Part shown: one piece after another, positions 57,701-64,000 of the stretch | How the letters are laid out: each line of letters opens with the position of its first letter | How positions within the stretch are numbered: the stretch's first letter is position 1 | NCBI GenBank assembly: GCA_944325065.1 | Contig: CALUYS010000002.1 | Location: 1-64,000, forward strand | DNA length: 64,000 nt | Reading direction: 5' to 3' | From: Candidatus Gastranaerophilales bacterium | GTDB lineage: Bacteria; Cyanobacteriota; Vampirovibrionia; Gastranaerophilales; Gastranaerophilaceae | Translations under genes and position numbers: made by a program | Notes under the pieces: model-generated | The model's database searches: none | The model's input: the letters and a program-made list of their open reading frames with translations, nothing else | Told to the model about the DNA's origin: nothing

Positions 57701-58606
57701 GCACTTGATTCTTTATTAAATGCTAAGAAATTGGATGCAAAATTAGTTTCTGAATTACGCAAAACTATTGGTAAGCTTTCAAGTGATTATACAAAACAAA
57801 ACAATGAAGCATTTGGTGTAAAACCATTAAATGATGCAATTGTAGATGTTTTGGAAGAAACAGCTTCTTTGAAAACAAAATCAAATGAAGATAAAGCTAA
57901 AATTGCAGATAATATTTTAGAGCAAATAATAAAACCAGCAGCAAGCAAATATGTTCGTTTATATAAAATGCTTTCGACATTGCCTGGATGTACAACTGAT
58001 TATTTAGGAACGCAAATGGGTCTAACAGGATGGGAAGCATTATCGAAAAATCCTTATCAGCAATGTCGTGCTGCTATTCCTGATAAAAACGAATTGCCTA
58101 AATGGTTAAAAGAATGTTTGGTTAATCCTATTAATGAAATACAACAAATGAAACAAAAAGAATATTTAAATCCGTTAATTGATGGTGATACACATGCTTT
58201 ACCTTTTGCACAAGGAAAAGAGAGTAATGTTAATGTTGCAAAAACATCAGATGGAACAAAAGTTAAACTTGCTCCATTTTTAAGATATACTCATCAAGAT
58301 GGTAGTGTTTTAATAAATGTGTATTCTTTCGAAGGTATAAATAATGGGAACTATTTAGATGAAGTTCAAAATCACGATTTGGAACTTGAAGAACTTGTTA
58401 TATATGATCCACAAAATAAAAAAGATCCTCGTTTCTCACCTTTCCAATTTAAAGAAGACTCAAAATTTAAGCTTGAGGGTGATGATAAAACAATTTATGT
58501 TGTTGAAAATAAAAAAGATGGTAAGTGTGTTATCAAAAAACAAGGCGGTGGAAATATAATAATAAAAGCTAAAGACCAAAATACTTCTATATTTTATATG
58601 TTATAA
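54701..58606 (+). CDS. Giant GH13 (alpha-amylase superfamily) protein with N-terminal SFSG extension
   Basis: A 1301-residue protein. GH13 conserved regions are present in order: region I (D266 in SDAAFGK), region II with nucleophile D780 (GLDWRLDAAKD), region III with acid/base E828 (YIVGEF) and region IV with H937/D938 (TENHDKPRI), so it may be catalytically competent. Regions I and II are about 510 residues apart, against roughly 100 in ordinary members, implying a large inserted domain (about residues 290-690) of unknown fold. The N-terminus is basic with VSFSG at 37-41 and no signal peptide. AGGAG precedes the ATG and TATAAT lies near 54660. It likely acts on glycogen or maltodextrin. 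Confidence 0.75.
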   Translation: MKIDRKQSFCENKFNNSKIIQDNHGLKYRKSLNVDTVSFSGMRTVVGSDGHLVDKFYLPKNIKASNIKLCMQKVAQTLGVGKYKNMSFYNVDETSTKTYDLQQEDEKNASIEIPTSKSDRAYFFQIDGQRVLDAGRINNLFQGDLKTIADKSKMVNILSDFGDVTVNKAGNMTLIFPDSVTDKRDKKRNCVNQLGGKLANITKMIDDFQKAGYHRLVLTPTTSDPMSSHKYWAVNLYQTDKGLGTEKDYDEMIAIANRHGINTISDAAFGKTGIVSYQFQDVLLRGKDSPYWDYYSINNLNNGLIDIGVLTEDTTNIGFKFINSPNRSDYDPKKDTYVQIFDKRLVTDEEAISNKLIMGYHNDDIKRENQNDLIGSNRAVVPYYFPVNPNELTNGKEKNFDIDNLEFENYRITKAKYVGFDQWDGMQDLVKEKFYMDNFDNLDFNLTQGDYEKRQKGCWKVQDAEILAGGYSTKRVANVISEDTACILHKMGVMGKSASEILKMIKADDSQIKNLVKTAPNEIDEKSIENSLADKYVIKDVDFFSDADDYITKELMSNPFETLDVSQSLLAILSSSAISKRASVESEVGRSRFEVMKGYNDGDHDVEAYQNVDEKDLKSYKATDEMFTQILLPIAKDILKSIETDDKKIFDGNSLTDVGRYAVKFMAPDIFKFTMYKALNPEIKPTIDQKSGRMYFNLTDEQREKLSLRSLNSFNRTNPEYDALNVINSIKNGLENITDSDKKELGDILKKRFANYDKTSLKLASMLIDKAETGLDWRLDAAKDVSNINLLRTHQETYDNVMDNVTRFWSKFEKVVHSQNTHSYIVGEFTDMGEFNPGEDTKEGYNGDENSKYPTGDIAEMEIRKNSNMTSCANFNYTWSLQEFFGPDSTNGNLHGDYGADWLFGRFVTQGWVANPGFANSDDIRNVNQSYTFTENHDKPRILSTLSMDVGLLFSQFDKEEHKKMAAKVVNGDFKNENYSAIDFTKLNAKSIAMGYRLNQALDSLLNAKKLDAKLVSELRKTIGKLSSDYTKQNNEAFGVKPLNDAIVDVLEETASLKTKSNEDKAKIADNILEQIIKPAASKYVRLYKMLSTLPGCTTDYLGTQMGLTGWEALSKNPYQQCRAAIPDKNELPKWLKECLVNPINEIQQMKQKEYLNPLIDGDTHALPFAQGKESNVNVAKTSDGTKVKLAPFLRYTHQDGSVLINVYSFEGINNGNYLDEVQNHDLELEELVIYDPQNKKDPRFSPFQFKEDSKFKLEGDDKTIYVVENKKDGKCVIKKQGGGNIIIKAKDQNTSIFYML

Positions 58607-58631
58607 AAAATAATCATAATTAAATAAAAAT

Positions 58632-58664
58632 AAAACCTTCTCTTCTTTAAGAAGAAAAGGTTTT
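58632..58664. terminator. Bidirectional terminator
   Basis: Stem AAAACCTT/AAGGTTTT with an inner TCTTC/GAAGA stem (one mismatch), flanked by T-rich sequence on the plus side and A-rich sequence on the other, between the convergent GH13 and 97-aa genes. Confidence 0.8.
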
Positions 58665-58679
58665 ATAATTTATTAAAAA

Positions 58680-58973
58680 TTATAAATCTTCTTTAAGTAA
58701 GGAGAAAGCAACAATATTGTCATTTGTGATATTTAACCAGTCATAAGAAGGATAATCATTACATCCACATTCATCACAAGAACAGTTATCTCCAAAATCA
58801 CAATCATCAAATGAGTCACATATCATAGCATCTTGTAACGTTAAAATATCTTTTTCTTTATTTTCTCCACCATACAATGTTCCATAAACTTTAAAACTAT
58901 TAGTAAATATAATAATTTTATCAGTATCATTTGATTCCTTAGCTAATTTGTATATTTTCTCACAAATGTTCAT
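58680..58973 (-). CDS. Small protein with an acidic cysteine cluster
   Basis: A 97-residue protein. DKIIIFTNSFKVYGTLYGG and YDWLNITNDNIVAFSL resemble the strands of a small beta-barrel also seen in the 116-aa protein at 60924 (VYILTADYDIKGTVYVAK). Between them is an Asp-rich loop with six cysteines (around residues 52-72, CDSFDDCDFGDNCSCDECGC), likely to bind metal. AAGGAG gives a strong start. Function unknown. Confidence 0.7.
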   Translation of the reverse strand: MNICEKIYKLAKESNDTDKIIIFTNSFKVYGTLYGGENKEKDILTLQDAMICDSFDDCDFGDNCSCDECGCNDYPSYDWLNITNDNIVAFSLLKEDL

Positions 58974-59282
58974 AAATTTTCTCCTTATTAAATTTTCTAA
59001 TTTTTATACCAAAAAAAGTATCCTATAAATTCAATTAACAAACATTGACTTAGTGATTATATACAGTTCGGCTATAAAATAAAAAATAATAAAAATATAA
59101 AAAAAAGCTATGAATAATATATTTCATAGCTAGTCAGATTAGGGATATGTGTGTATCGTTATTGAATATAATTATCAACCGATTACTTGGATATAATAGC
59201 AATAATCAAAAAATTCTACATCATACTTTATGTGGAATAATATTATTATAAATACATTAAATAGATTATTGAAAAAGAATTA
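58974..59282. other. Intergenic region with a minus-strand terminator and a possible MITE end
   Basis: Holds no convincing gene. It contains the terminator of the secreted GH13 gene and, at 59053-59068, GTGATTATATACAGTT, which matches the inverted end of MITE element 2 at 14 of 16 positions; no second end was found. The promoter of the 97-aa gene should also lie here. Confidence 0.4.
59100..59131 (-). terminator. Terminator of the secreted GH13 gene
   Basis: On the minus strand the stem AGCTATGAA/TTCATAGCT (59131-59123 and 59114-59106) is followed by a run of T. It lies about 150 bases after the gene. Confidence 0.75.
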
Positions 59283-60821
59283 TTATAAGTTTTCGCTATA
59301 TACTTGGATTTCAGCATTTTGTAGATCTGTAATTATTTTATTTTTACTATATATTGTCTTATTTGATAATGATGTAATTTGTTTCAAACTATTATTATAA
59401 TTTACATAAACAAAAACATTTTTAAAACATTTATCATAATCATTGTTAAATAAAACAATAATTTTTTGTTTATTATATTCGATTTGATAAGCAAACACAT
59501 TTTTATTAGAAGTTTTTAAAATTGAAAATCGACCATTATTTATAATTGCTTGATTTTTAACACGGAAATCAAGTGCTTTTTTGAACATGTTTATTAAATC
59601 AATATCATCATTTTTAGGTTTACGTGAAAAATTAAATATATCAAGTTTGCCTTCATGAACATATGCAATATCATTATCAGTAAAGGTATAATTTAGTTTT
59701 TTATTAGAGAATTTATAAATATAGTTATCTGCCCCATATATTCCATCAACAAAATAAGGATTAATATTCAAAGTAGCATTAAGCCACATAGTAAGAATAG
59801 AGAAATTTTTTCCTCCAATTAATATAGGGCTGAGTTCGTCATGTGTTGAAAAGCATCCAATTACTGATTTTTTATTATTAAATTTTTTAAATAATTTTTT
59901 GTTGAAAGAAATCAGTTTTTCAAATTGTGTAATATTTTTAAAACTTTTTAAATTAAAAAATGAGCCATAATATCCGTCGAAACCTGCTTTTAAAAGATTA
60001 AAATAATTAGTATAAGGTGCATAATCAGAAATAGGCTTTTTCCAACTATCAGAGCTTTCAGCCAAAAATAAAAATTCACTATCTTTTAATCTTGTATAAT
60101 CAATTAAATTTTTCCAGAAAAGATAAGGTTTAATAGCAGCAACATCTGCACGGATCCCATCGACATTTAATTCAAGCATTAAATTAATAAATTTAATATG
60201 TTCTTTGTATAAATCATCAAAAAGTTTACCGTTGTCATCTTTTGTTTTAAATAGTCTAACATCAACCCAGTCAAGCGGTATAATACTTTGAAGATTATGA
60301 TTTTTTACAAAAAGATTAGGGTTTGTTAAAAAGTAATCATAAGCTCCACAACTAGGGAGGTCAATAATAACGCGTATATTACGTTTATGGCATTCTTCAA
60401 TAAACTTTTTTGCTTCTTTTTTTATAGTTTCACTATCACTTGAATAACTAAGTTCTGGGTTTAATTCACTGAAACTTGATAGTGCATATAAAGAACCTGC
60501 TGTTCCCAATGATTTTATTTTGCCTATTTTAGTTATAGGAAGAATATGAAGTGTATTAATATTAAATTGTGTTAATTCATCAAGTCGAGATATTGCATTA
60601 AGGAAAGTACCTTTTCTTTCATTTTCATTATCAAAATCTATGATATCATTATTGTTAGCATCATTTGCATTGAATGTACGCAGGTTAATTTCATAGATTA
60701 TTGCTTGGTTATTTAAAAATAAAGTTCTTAAGTCATTTTTATAATTTTGAGTTTCTTGTGAAAAAACACAAGAAATACTCAAAAATAAAAAATATCCAAT
60801 TAAAATAAATACTCTTATCAT
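59283..60821 (-). CDS. Secreted GH13 (alpha-amylase family) glycosidase
   Basis: A 512-residue GH13 enzyme with a signal peptide (residues 1-20). Conserved regions are IIDLPSCGAYD (I), DGIRADVAAI (II, nucleophile Asp), FLFLAESSDS (III, acid/base Glu) and CFSTHDELSP (IV, HD pair); the C-terminal beta domain closes the protein. It should act on alpha-glucans in the periplasm or outside. An extended -10 lies 7 nt before the ATG and there is no ribosome binding site. With the cytoplasmic GH13 protein and phosphohexomutase it suggests alpha-glucan use. Confidence 0.88.
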   Translation of the reverse strand: MIRVFILIGYFLFLSISCVFSQETQNYKNDLRTLFLNNQAIIYEINLRTFNANDANNNDIIDFDNENERKGTFLNAISRLDELTQFNINTLHILPITKIGKIKSLGTAGSLYALSSFSELNPELSYSSDSETIKKEAKKFIEECHKRNIRVIIDLPSCGAYDYFLTNPNLFVKNHNLQSIIPLDWVDVRLFKTKDDNGKLFDDLYKEHIKFINLMLELNVDGIRADVAAIKPYLFWKNLIDYTRLKDSEFLFLAESSDSWKKPISDYAPYTNYFNLLKAGFDGYYGSFFNLKSFKNITQFEKLISFNKKLFKKFNNKKSVIGCFSTHDELSPILIGGKNFSILTMWLNATLNINPYFVDGIYGADNYIYKFSNKKLNYTFTDNDIAYVHEGKLDIFNFSRKPKNDDIDLINMFKKALDFRVKNQAIINNGRFSILKTSNKNVFAYQIEYNKQKIIVLFNNDYDKCFKNVFVYVNYNNSLKQITSLSNKTIYSKNKIITDLQNAEIQVYSENL

Positions 60822-60828
60822 AATGTTT

Positions 60829-60837
60829 ATTATAACA
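60829..60837 (-). promoter_or_regulatory. Extended -10 promoter of the secreted GH13 gene; predicted leaderless
   Basis: On the minus strand TGTTATAAT (60837-60829) lies 7 nt before the ATG at 60821. The -35 is weak (TTTACA at 60860-60855, 20-bp spacer), as is common with extended -10 promoters. Confidence 0.6.
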
Positions 60838-60923
60838 TATATGTATGAAAAATTTGTAAATTTGTGGAAATTATTATAAATTTGTAATATAATCTAAACA
60901 AGAATGGAATAGAGGATATATAG

Positions 60924-61274
60924 ATGAGTAAACATATTGATACAACGCCAATTGAAGTATATATATTAACAGCTGATTATGATATTAAAGGCACTGTGTA
61001 TGTTGCAAAATATACAGATTCAAATCGTGAACTAACAGATTTATTGAATGATAAAGAAAGGCGTTTTTTAGCTGTAACAAATGCTGAGATATTACCTCGT
61101 AATTCCTCTCAAGCACCACGTCGATATAATTTTTTAGAGGTTCATATGGATTATGTTCTAATGGTGCATCCGATATCTCAAGCTTTGTTTAAAGAACCTA
61201 CACCAGATTTTTCAATACAATTAAGCAAGTTTAAGGAATTGAGAAATAAATTAAATCAAACAAAGCCTTTTTAA
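60924..61274 (+). CDS. Small beta-rich protein of unknown function
   Basis: A 116-residue protein with PIEVYILTADYDIKGTVYVAK, then KERRFLAVTNAEILPR and YNFLEVHMDYVLMVHPI, a strand pattern of a small Sm-like or DUF6812-like beta-barrel (tentative). AGAGGA precedes the ATG. It shares the barrel pattern with the 97-aa protein but lacks the Cys loop. A bidirectional terminator follows. Confidence 0.7.
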   Translation: MSKHIDTTPIEVYILTADYDIKGTVYVAKYTDSNRELTDLLNDKERRFLAVTNAEILPRNSSQAPRRYNFLEVHMDYVLMVHPISQALFKEPTPDFSIQLSKFKELRNKLNQTKPF

Positions 61275-61295
61275 TTATTATTAATTTTTCATTAA

Positions 61296-61335
61296 AAAAT
61301 GGGCTAAATTTTTTATTAAAAATTTAGCCCATTTT
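61296..61335. terminator. Strong bidirectional terminator
   Basis: A perfect 18-bp stem (61296-61313 with 61318-61335) with loop TATT, containing GGGCTAAA/TTTAGCCC, between convergent genes. Confidence 0.92.
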
Positions 61336-61357
61336 AAGATTTATTTTAATATTTAAA

Positions 61358-62209
61358 TTAAGCACTAATTTTCTTACTTTGCATAGCTCCTGGAATTTGT
61401 TGCCAATTAGCAGCCATAATTTTTTTGAAAGACTTTAATGCTGTATCTTCTAATTCACCTAATTCTTCAGCTTCCATAATGAGCTGACGTAAAGGTAGTA
61501 AAGCTCTTTGGTCACGAAGTACACCTAAAGCAGCTGCAGCACCTGCACGAACTAAATCATTTTCTGATTTATTCTGCATAACTTCAATTAAAGCTGGAAC
61601 AGAAGATTTATCGTTTAATTTACCCAAAGATGTAACAGCGTAAATACGAACATTTACCCATTCATCTTTTAACATTTCAATAATATGAGGAACTGCTTTT
61701 TTATTTCCTATTTCGCCTAAAGCACGGGTAATATCACAACGAACATTTATTTTTTCGTTGTGTAACGATTCAATCAACGCATCGGTGGCAATGTCACCAA
61801 TTTCGATCAAGGCATCAGTTGCCGTAATACATACTTGTGGGTTTTCATCATTTAAAGCAGTGACTAAAGGTTCAACAACTTCTTCTCCGCCTAGTCGTCC
61901 TAAAGCACGAGCGGCACGAACACGTACATCAACATTTCGATCTTCACGGAGCGATTCTATTAATGGTAAAGTTGCCTGACAATCTCCTAATTCTCCTAAA
62001 GCACGGGCTGCATATAAACGAACAGAACCATTTTTATCGTTTTTTAATACATTAATTAAGGGGGCAACTGCATTAATATCACCCATTTCGCCTAATACAC
62101 GGGCAGCATTATATCGAACTTTTTCTGAATTGCTAGTTTGTAAATCTTCAAGTAATTCGACAAATGTTTTTTTTGACTGTTTTTTTCTTGAATTCACACT
62201 AATTGACAT
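61358..62209 (-). CDS. HEAT-repeat protein of the PBS-lyase repeat type
   Basis: A 283-residue solenoid of about seven HEAT repeats of roughly 31 residues, each with the V-R-x-x-AA-x-ALGE-x-GD pattern (for example VRYNAARVLGEMGD and VRLYAARALGELGD). The repeats match the PBS lyase HEAT-like family of cyanobacterial phycobilin lyases, but no phycobilisome genes occur here, so it is a protein-binding scaffold and not an evident lyase. TGGAGGAAAAG precedes the ATG. Its codon and base composition are richer in G+C than neighbours. Confidence 0.85.
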   Translation of the reverse strand: MSISVNSRKKQSKKTFVELLEDLQTSNSEKVRYNAARVLGEMGDINAVAPLINVLKNDKNGSVRLYAARALGELGDCQATLPLIESLREDRNVDVRVRAARALGRLGGEEVVEPLVTALNDENPQVCITATDALIEIGDIATDALIESLHNEKINVRCDITRALGEIGNKKAVPHIIEMLKDEWVNVRIYAVTSLGKLNDKSSVPALIEVMQNKSENDLVRAGAAAALGVLRDQRALLPLRQLIMEAEELGELEDTALKSFKKIMAANWQQIPGAMQSKKISA

Positions 62210-62589
62210 GCTTTTCCTCCAGCATTTAAATAATTCACACTACACATTTATATAAAGTATTTCATTAAATAAAAATTGCTAAATTTTTCAAGATTGTTAA
62301 GTTTCATTAATAATTGTTATCCCAACACTTTATTTAACTTACTTTCTTATTATAACATTTTTTTCAATATTTTCCTACTATATTAATATTAATTAACAAA
62401 AAGATTTGAATTGTTTTTATAATGTAAAGTGTATTTTAATAGTGTCAATGTTTTGCCTTGTTAATAAAACTTAACATTGTTGCATTATTTTTTGTTTTTG
62501 TTATATATCAACAAAAATAGTATGTGGATAATAGAATTTAAAAAGAGTGTGAAAAAAGTTTATATTAAAGACGTAAAATTTTAAGGTAA
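62210..62589. other. Intergenic A+T-rich region without a recognisable gene
   Basis: Contains one consensus DnaA box (TGTGGATAA, 62522-62530) and a near match TTATCCCAA near 62319, too few for an origin, plus the promoter of the HEAT-repeat gene. I see no RNA gene. Confidence 0.4.
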
Positions 62590-62929
62590 AATAAATTTAC
62601 GGGAAAAATATTATTTGGATTTTTTAGATTTATTATAGTGCTAATTCTTTTGTTTATTTTATTTATTGGATGTTATATTGTCAAAAGAAGAATATAACTT
62701 TATTATTCCTATTCCAAAATATATGCAAAACAAGAGGATAAAGAACTTGCTATATTAATTGAAAATATGATAAAAAAATTTATTACTTAAAAATGAAAAT
62801 AATCAAAATGAAAAAGATATAAAAACTAGACAAGATACTTCTTATGGTAAAAAAACAAATAAAAAGTCTACATCATCTTCAAATGATGGTCATTGGGTAA
62901 TGATAAACGGAAATCATCGTTTTTATTGA
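62590..62929 (+). pseudogene. Frameshifted small membrane-anchored protein
   Basis: Three successive frames read as one small protein: a hydrophobic helix (ILFGFFRFIIVLILLFILF then CYIVKRR, stop at 62695), a charged helix (YSKIYAKQEDKELAILIENM) and a Lys/Ser-rich tail ending SNDGHWVMINGNHRFY (stop 62927-62929). No ATG begins the first part. Two frameshifts explain the breaks. The terminal GHWVxINGxH is like tails of some phage proteins, but this is a weak hint. Confidence 0.4.
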
Positions 62930-62982
62930 AAATTAAATTTTATTATAAATTATTTTTTTTGAAAAGGAATTTTATTTTGTCT

Positions 62983-63090
62983 TCTGATGCAATATGCAAC
63001 ATAAGTATTCCAAATATAACGATATTAATAAATGAGAAGAATGAAGCTAAATTACTTGACATTTTTTACTCCGTATTCAAGCATTCCTAA
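62983..63090 (+). pseudogene. Short frame of doubtful status
   Basis: A roughly 36-codon frame that could start at a TTG preceded by AAAAGGAA, continuing ... NITILINEKNEAKLLDIFYSVFK. The same frame is open from 62893. No family is recognised; it may be a gene remnant in this eroded region. 63091-63336 holds no convincing gene. Confidence 0.25.
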
Positions 63091-63336
63091 AACAAAATTT
63101 ATGATAGTCTTTATAAATATTGTTAACTTGCAGATGATAAATTTTTGTTTATTATCATTTTTAGCCTTTACAAATAATCAATTAATGAAAGCGAAAAAAT
63201 CTGTTTAAAAAAGAAATCAAAGTATTTTATAGGAATTAATTTTTAAATATGAAACTTATCCTTGCATAAAATTTAATATATTAAATTTATTTTTCAATTC
63301 GTTATAATCGGAGTTTGAAATGAATATAAAGCACAA

Positions 63337-63501
63337 CTACTCATCATCATGAGCCTTTTTATATTTTTGAATTGTTAACTTATCTTTTTCAACAATGAGT
63401 TCAACTTCGTCAATAGCCGGATTGACCTTTAATAAATCAAGAATTGATATTGGAATAATTAAACCCCAACTATTTCCTATATTACGAAGTTTTTTATGCA
63501 T
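63337..63501 (-). CDS. AbrB/MazE-like antitoxin
   Basis: A 54-residue protein reading KKLRNIGNSWGLIIPISILD with EVELIVEKDKLTIQK later, the swapped-hairpin SpoVT-AbrB fold of MazE-type antitoxins and small DNA-binding regulators. GGAAAGAG lies just before the ATG. No toxin gene is recognisable next to it in this window, so it may be an orphan. Confidence 0.65.
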   Translation of the reverse strand: MHKKLRNIGNSWGLIIPISILDLLKVNPAIDEVELIVEKDKLTIQKYKKAHDDE

Positions 63502-63601
63502 TTTCTCTTTCCATTAATTATATATAATAATATTATATACATTATGTTGGACAAAAGATTACTATTATGTTATAACTTAATAGTAACAAAGGTAAATATT
63601 T

Positions 63602-63915
63602 ATGAAGCAAAAAAAAGAAACTGTTATTTTAAATCTTGATAATGATATGTTTATTTACAAAAGACATATTTGGGGTAGTTTTCAAGATGTTTTAAAAAAT
63701 GAAAAGGAATTTATAATAAAACTTGCAGAAGAATATGAGGTTAAATTGTATACAAAAAAAATAAAACTACCATTGAAGACGTGTTAGCACAATATGGTCT
63801 TAATAAATATTTTAAATCAGTAATAACAACAAAACCAAGAAAGTATTTATATATTAAATATTATACTCCTTATGCATTTACATCTCAAGCCTTTTTGGGG
63901 AAGCCCCCGGCATAG
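63602..63915 (+). pseudogene. HAD-like protein gene broken by a -1 frameshift at A8
   Basis: The first frame (63602-63787, 61 codons) starts MKQKKETVILNLDNDMFIYK and continues after a -1 shift at a run of eight A (63754-63761) into NKTTIEDVLAQYGLNKYF and VITTKPRK, the layout of a small HAD/NIF-like phosphatase (yeVkLYTkK, then GLNkYF). HAD motif I is degenerate (NLDND instead of DxDxT). It overlaps a minus-strand gene at its end. It may be decayed, mis-sequenced, or a programmed slippage site. Confidence 0.5.
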
Positions 63916-64000
63916 TGTTGTTATAAATATTTAAATCCTCATGTTTTGATTTATAATATTGTCTTAAATATTGGTTATTTTTAATTTCTTCTTCGCAGTA
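63878..64000 (-). CDS. C-terminal end of a protein (partial)
   Basis: On the minus strand a frame is open from the window edge to TAA at 63880-63878: 40 residues, Tyr/Asn/Glu-rich and ending PGASPKRLEM. The protein continues beyond the window. No family is recognised; the final codons are richer in G+C than the surroundings. Confidence 0.45.
   Translation of the reverse strand, partial: YCEEEIKNNQYLRQYYKSKHEDLNIYNNTMPGASPKRLEM

Noticed and set aside
61358-62209. Naming the HEAT protein a phycobilin lyase
   Set aside because: Only the repeat type matches; no phycobilisome or bilin genes are present and the repeats serve many scaffolds.
62522-62530. Consensus DnaA box suggesting a replication origin
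   Set aside because: Only one perfect box and one weak match, with no dnaA, dnaN or rpmH nearby and no box cluster.

Overview
The window is a strongly A+T-rich bacterial chromosome segment with densely packed genes on both strands. It probably comes from a gut-type, non-photosynthetic relative of cyanobacteria (Vampirovibrionia / Melainabacteria, Gastranaerophilales-like). The evidence is a Ycf23/DUF561 protein otherwise typical of cyanobacteria and plastids, HEAT-repeat proteins related to phycobilin-lyase repeats without any photosynthesis genes, a ferredoxin-linked 2-oxoacid oxidoreductase operon suggesting anaerobic metabolism, and Gram-negative envelope genes (WaaA Kdo transferase, GT9 heptosyltransferase, TolC-type channel). 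The lineage call is an inference from protein features, not from a marker-gene tree.

Layout. 1-6.3 kb: end of a membrane protein, dnaK, then gmk with an HpcH/HpaI-type aldolase and a thiamine-diphosphate enzyme. 6.4-12.5 kb: ZIP metal transporter, SpoIID-like protein, endonuclease III, helicase-nuclease fusion. 12.5-16.6 kb (minus): waaA, tig, clpP and a membrane protein. 16.7-20.4 kb: NUDIX hydrolase, phosphohexomutase, a MITE-like element and a HAD phosphatase. 20.5-25.5 kb: divergent multidrug efflux locus (tolC-like | marR-emrA-emrB) with an unusual duplicated leader region. 25.5-31 kb: internally duplicated membrane protein, Xer recombinase, envelope proteins. 31-35.7 kb: winged-helix protein, GT9 transferase, YkgJ protein, lepA, NarL-type regulator. 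35.7-38.4 kb: vorDABC-like operon. 38.5-45.5 kb: HEXXH protein, small proteins, purM-purN, recJ. 45.6-46.7 kb: decayed IS3-family transposase split by a MITE. 46.8-54.6 kb: Ycf23, HEAT protein, MmeI-type restriction-modification enzyme, uvrC, a second HEXXH protein, phosphoesterase. 54.7-62.2 kb: a very large GH13 protein, a secreted GH13 protein, two small beta-barrel-like proteins and a HEAT-repeat protein. 62.2-64 kb: an eroded accessory zone with frameshifted genes and an AbrB/MazE-like antitoxin.

Four patterns cut across the annotation. (1) Four otherwise unrelated proteins (phosphohexomutase, HAD phosphatase, giant GH13 protein, 742-aa membrane protein) start with MKI and carry an extra basic 40-55 residue N-terminus ending in a [VI]SF-x-[GS]-like motif, which looks like a lineage-specific tag. 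(2) At least seven genes have a good -10 box only 6-10 nt before the start codon, so they probably make leaderless or near-leaderless mRNAs. (3) The efflux operon has a roughly 480-nt leader with two copies of a short overlapping upstream ORF flanking a G+C-rich, hairpin-rich insert. (4) Two short elements share terminal inverted repeats; one lies inside the IS3 transposase remnant with a perfect 9-bp target duplication.
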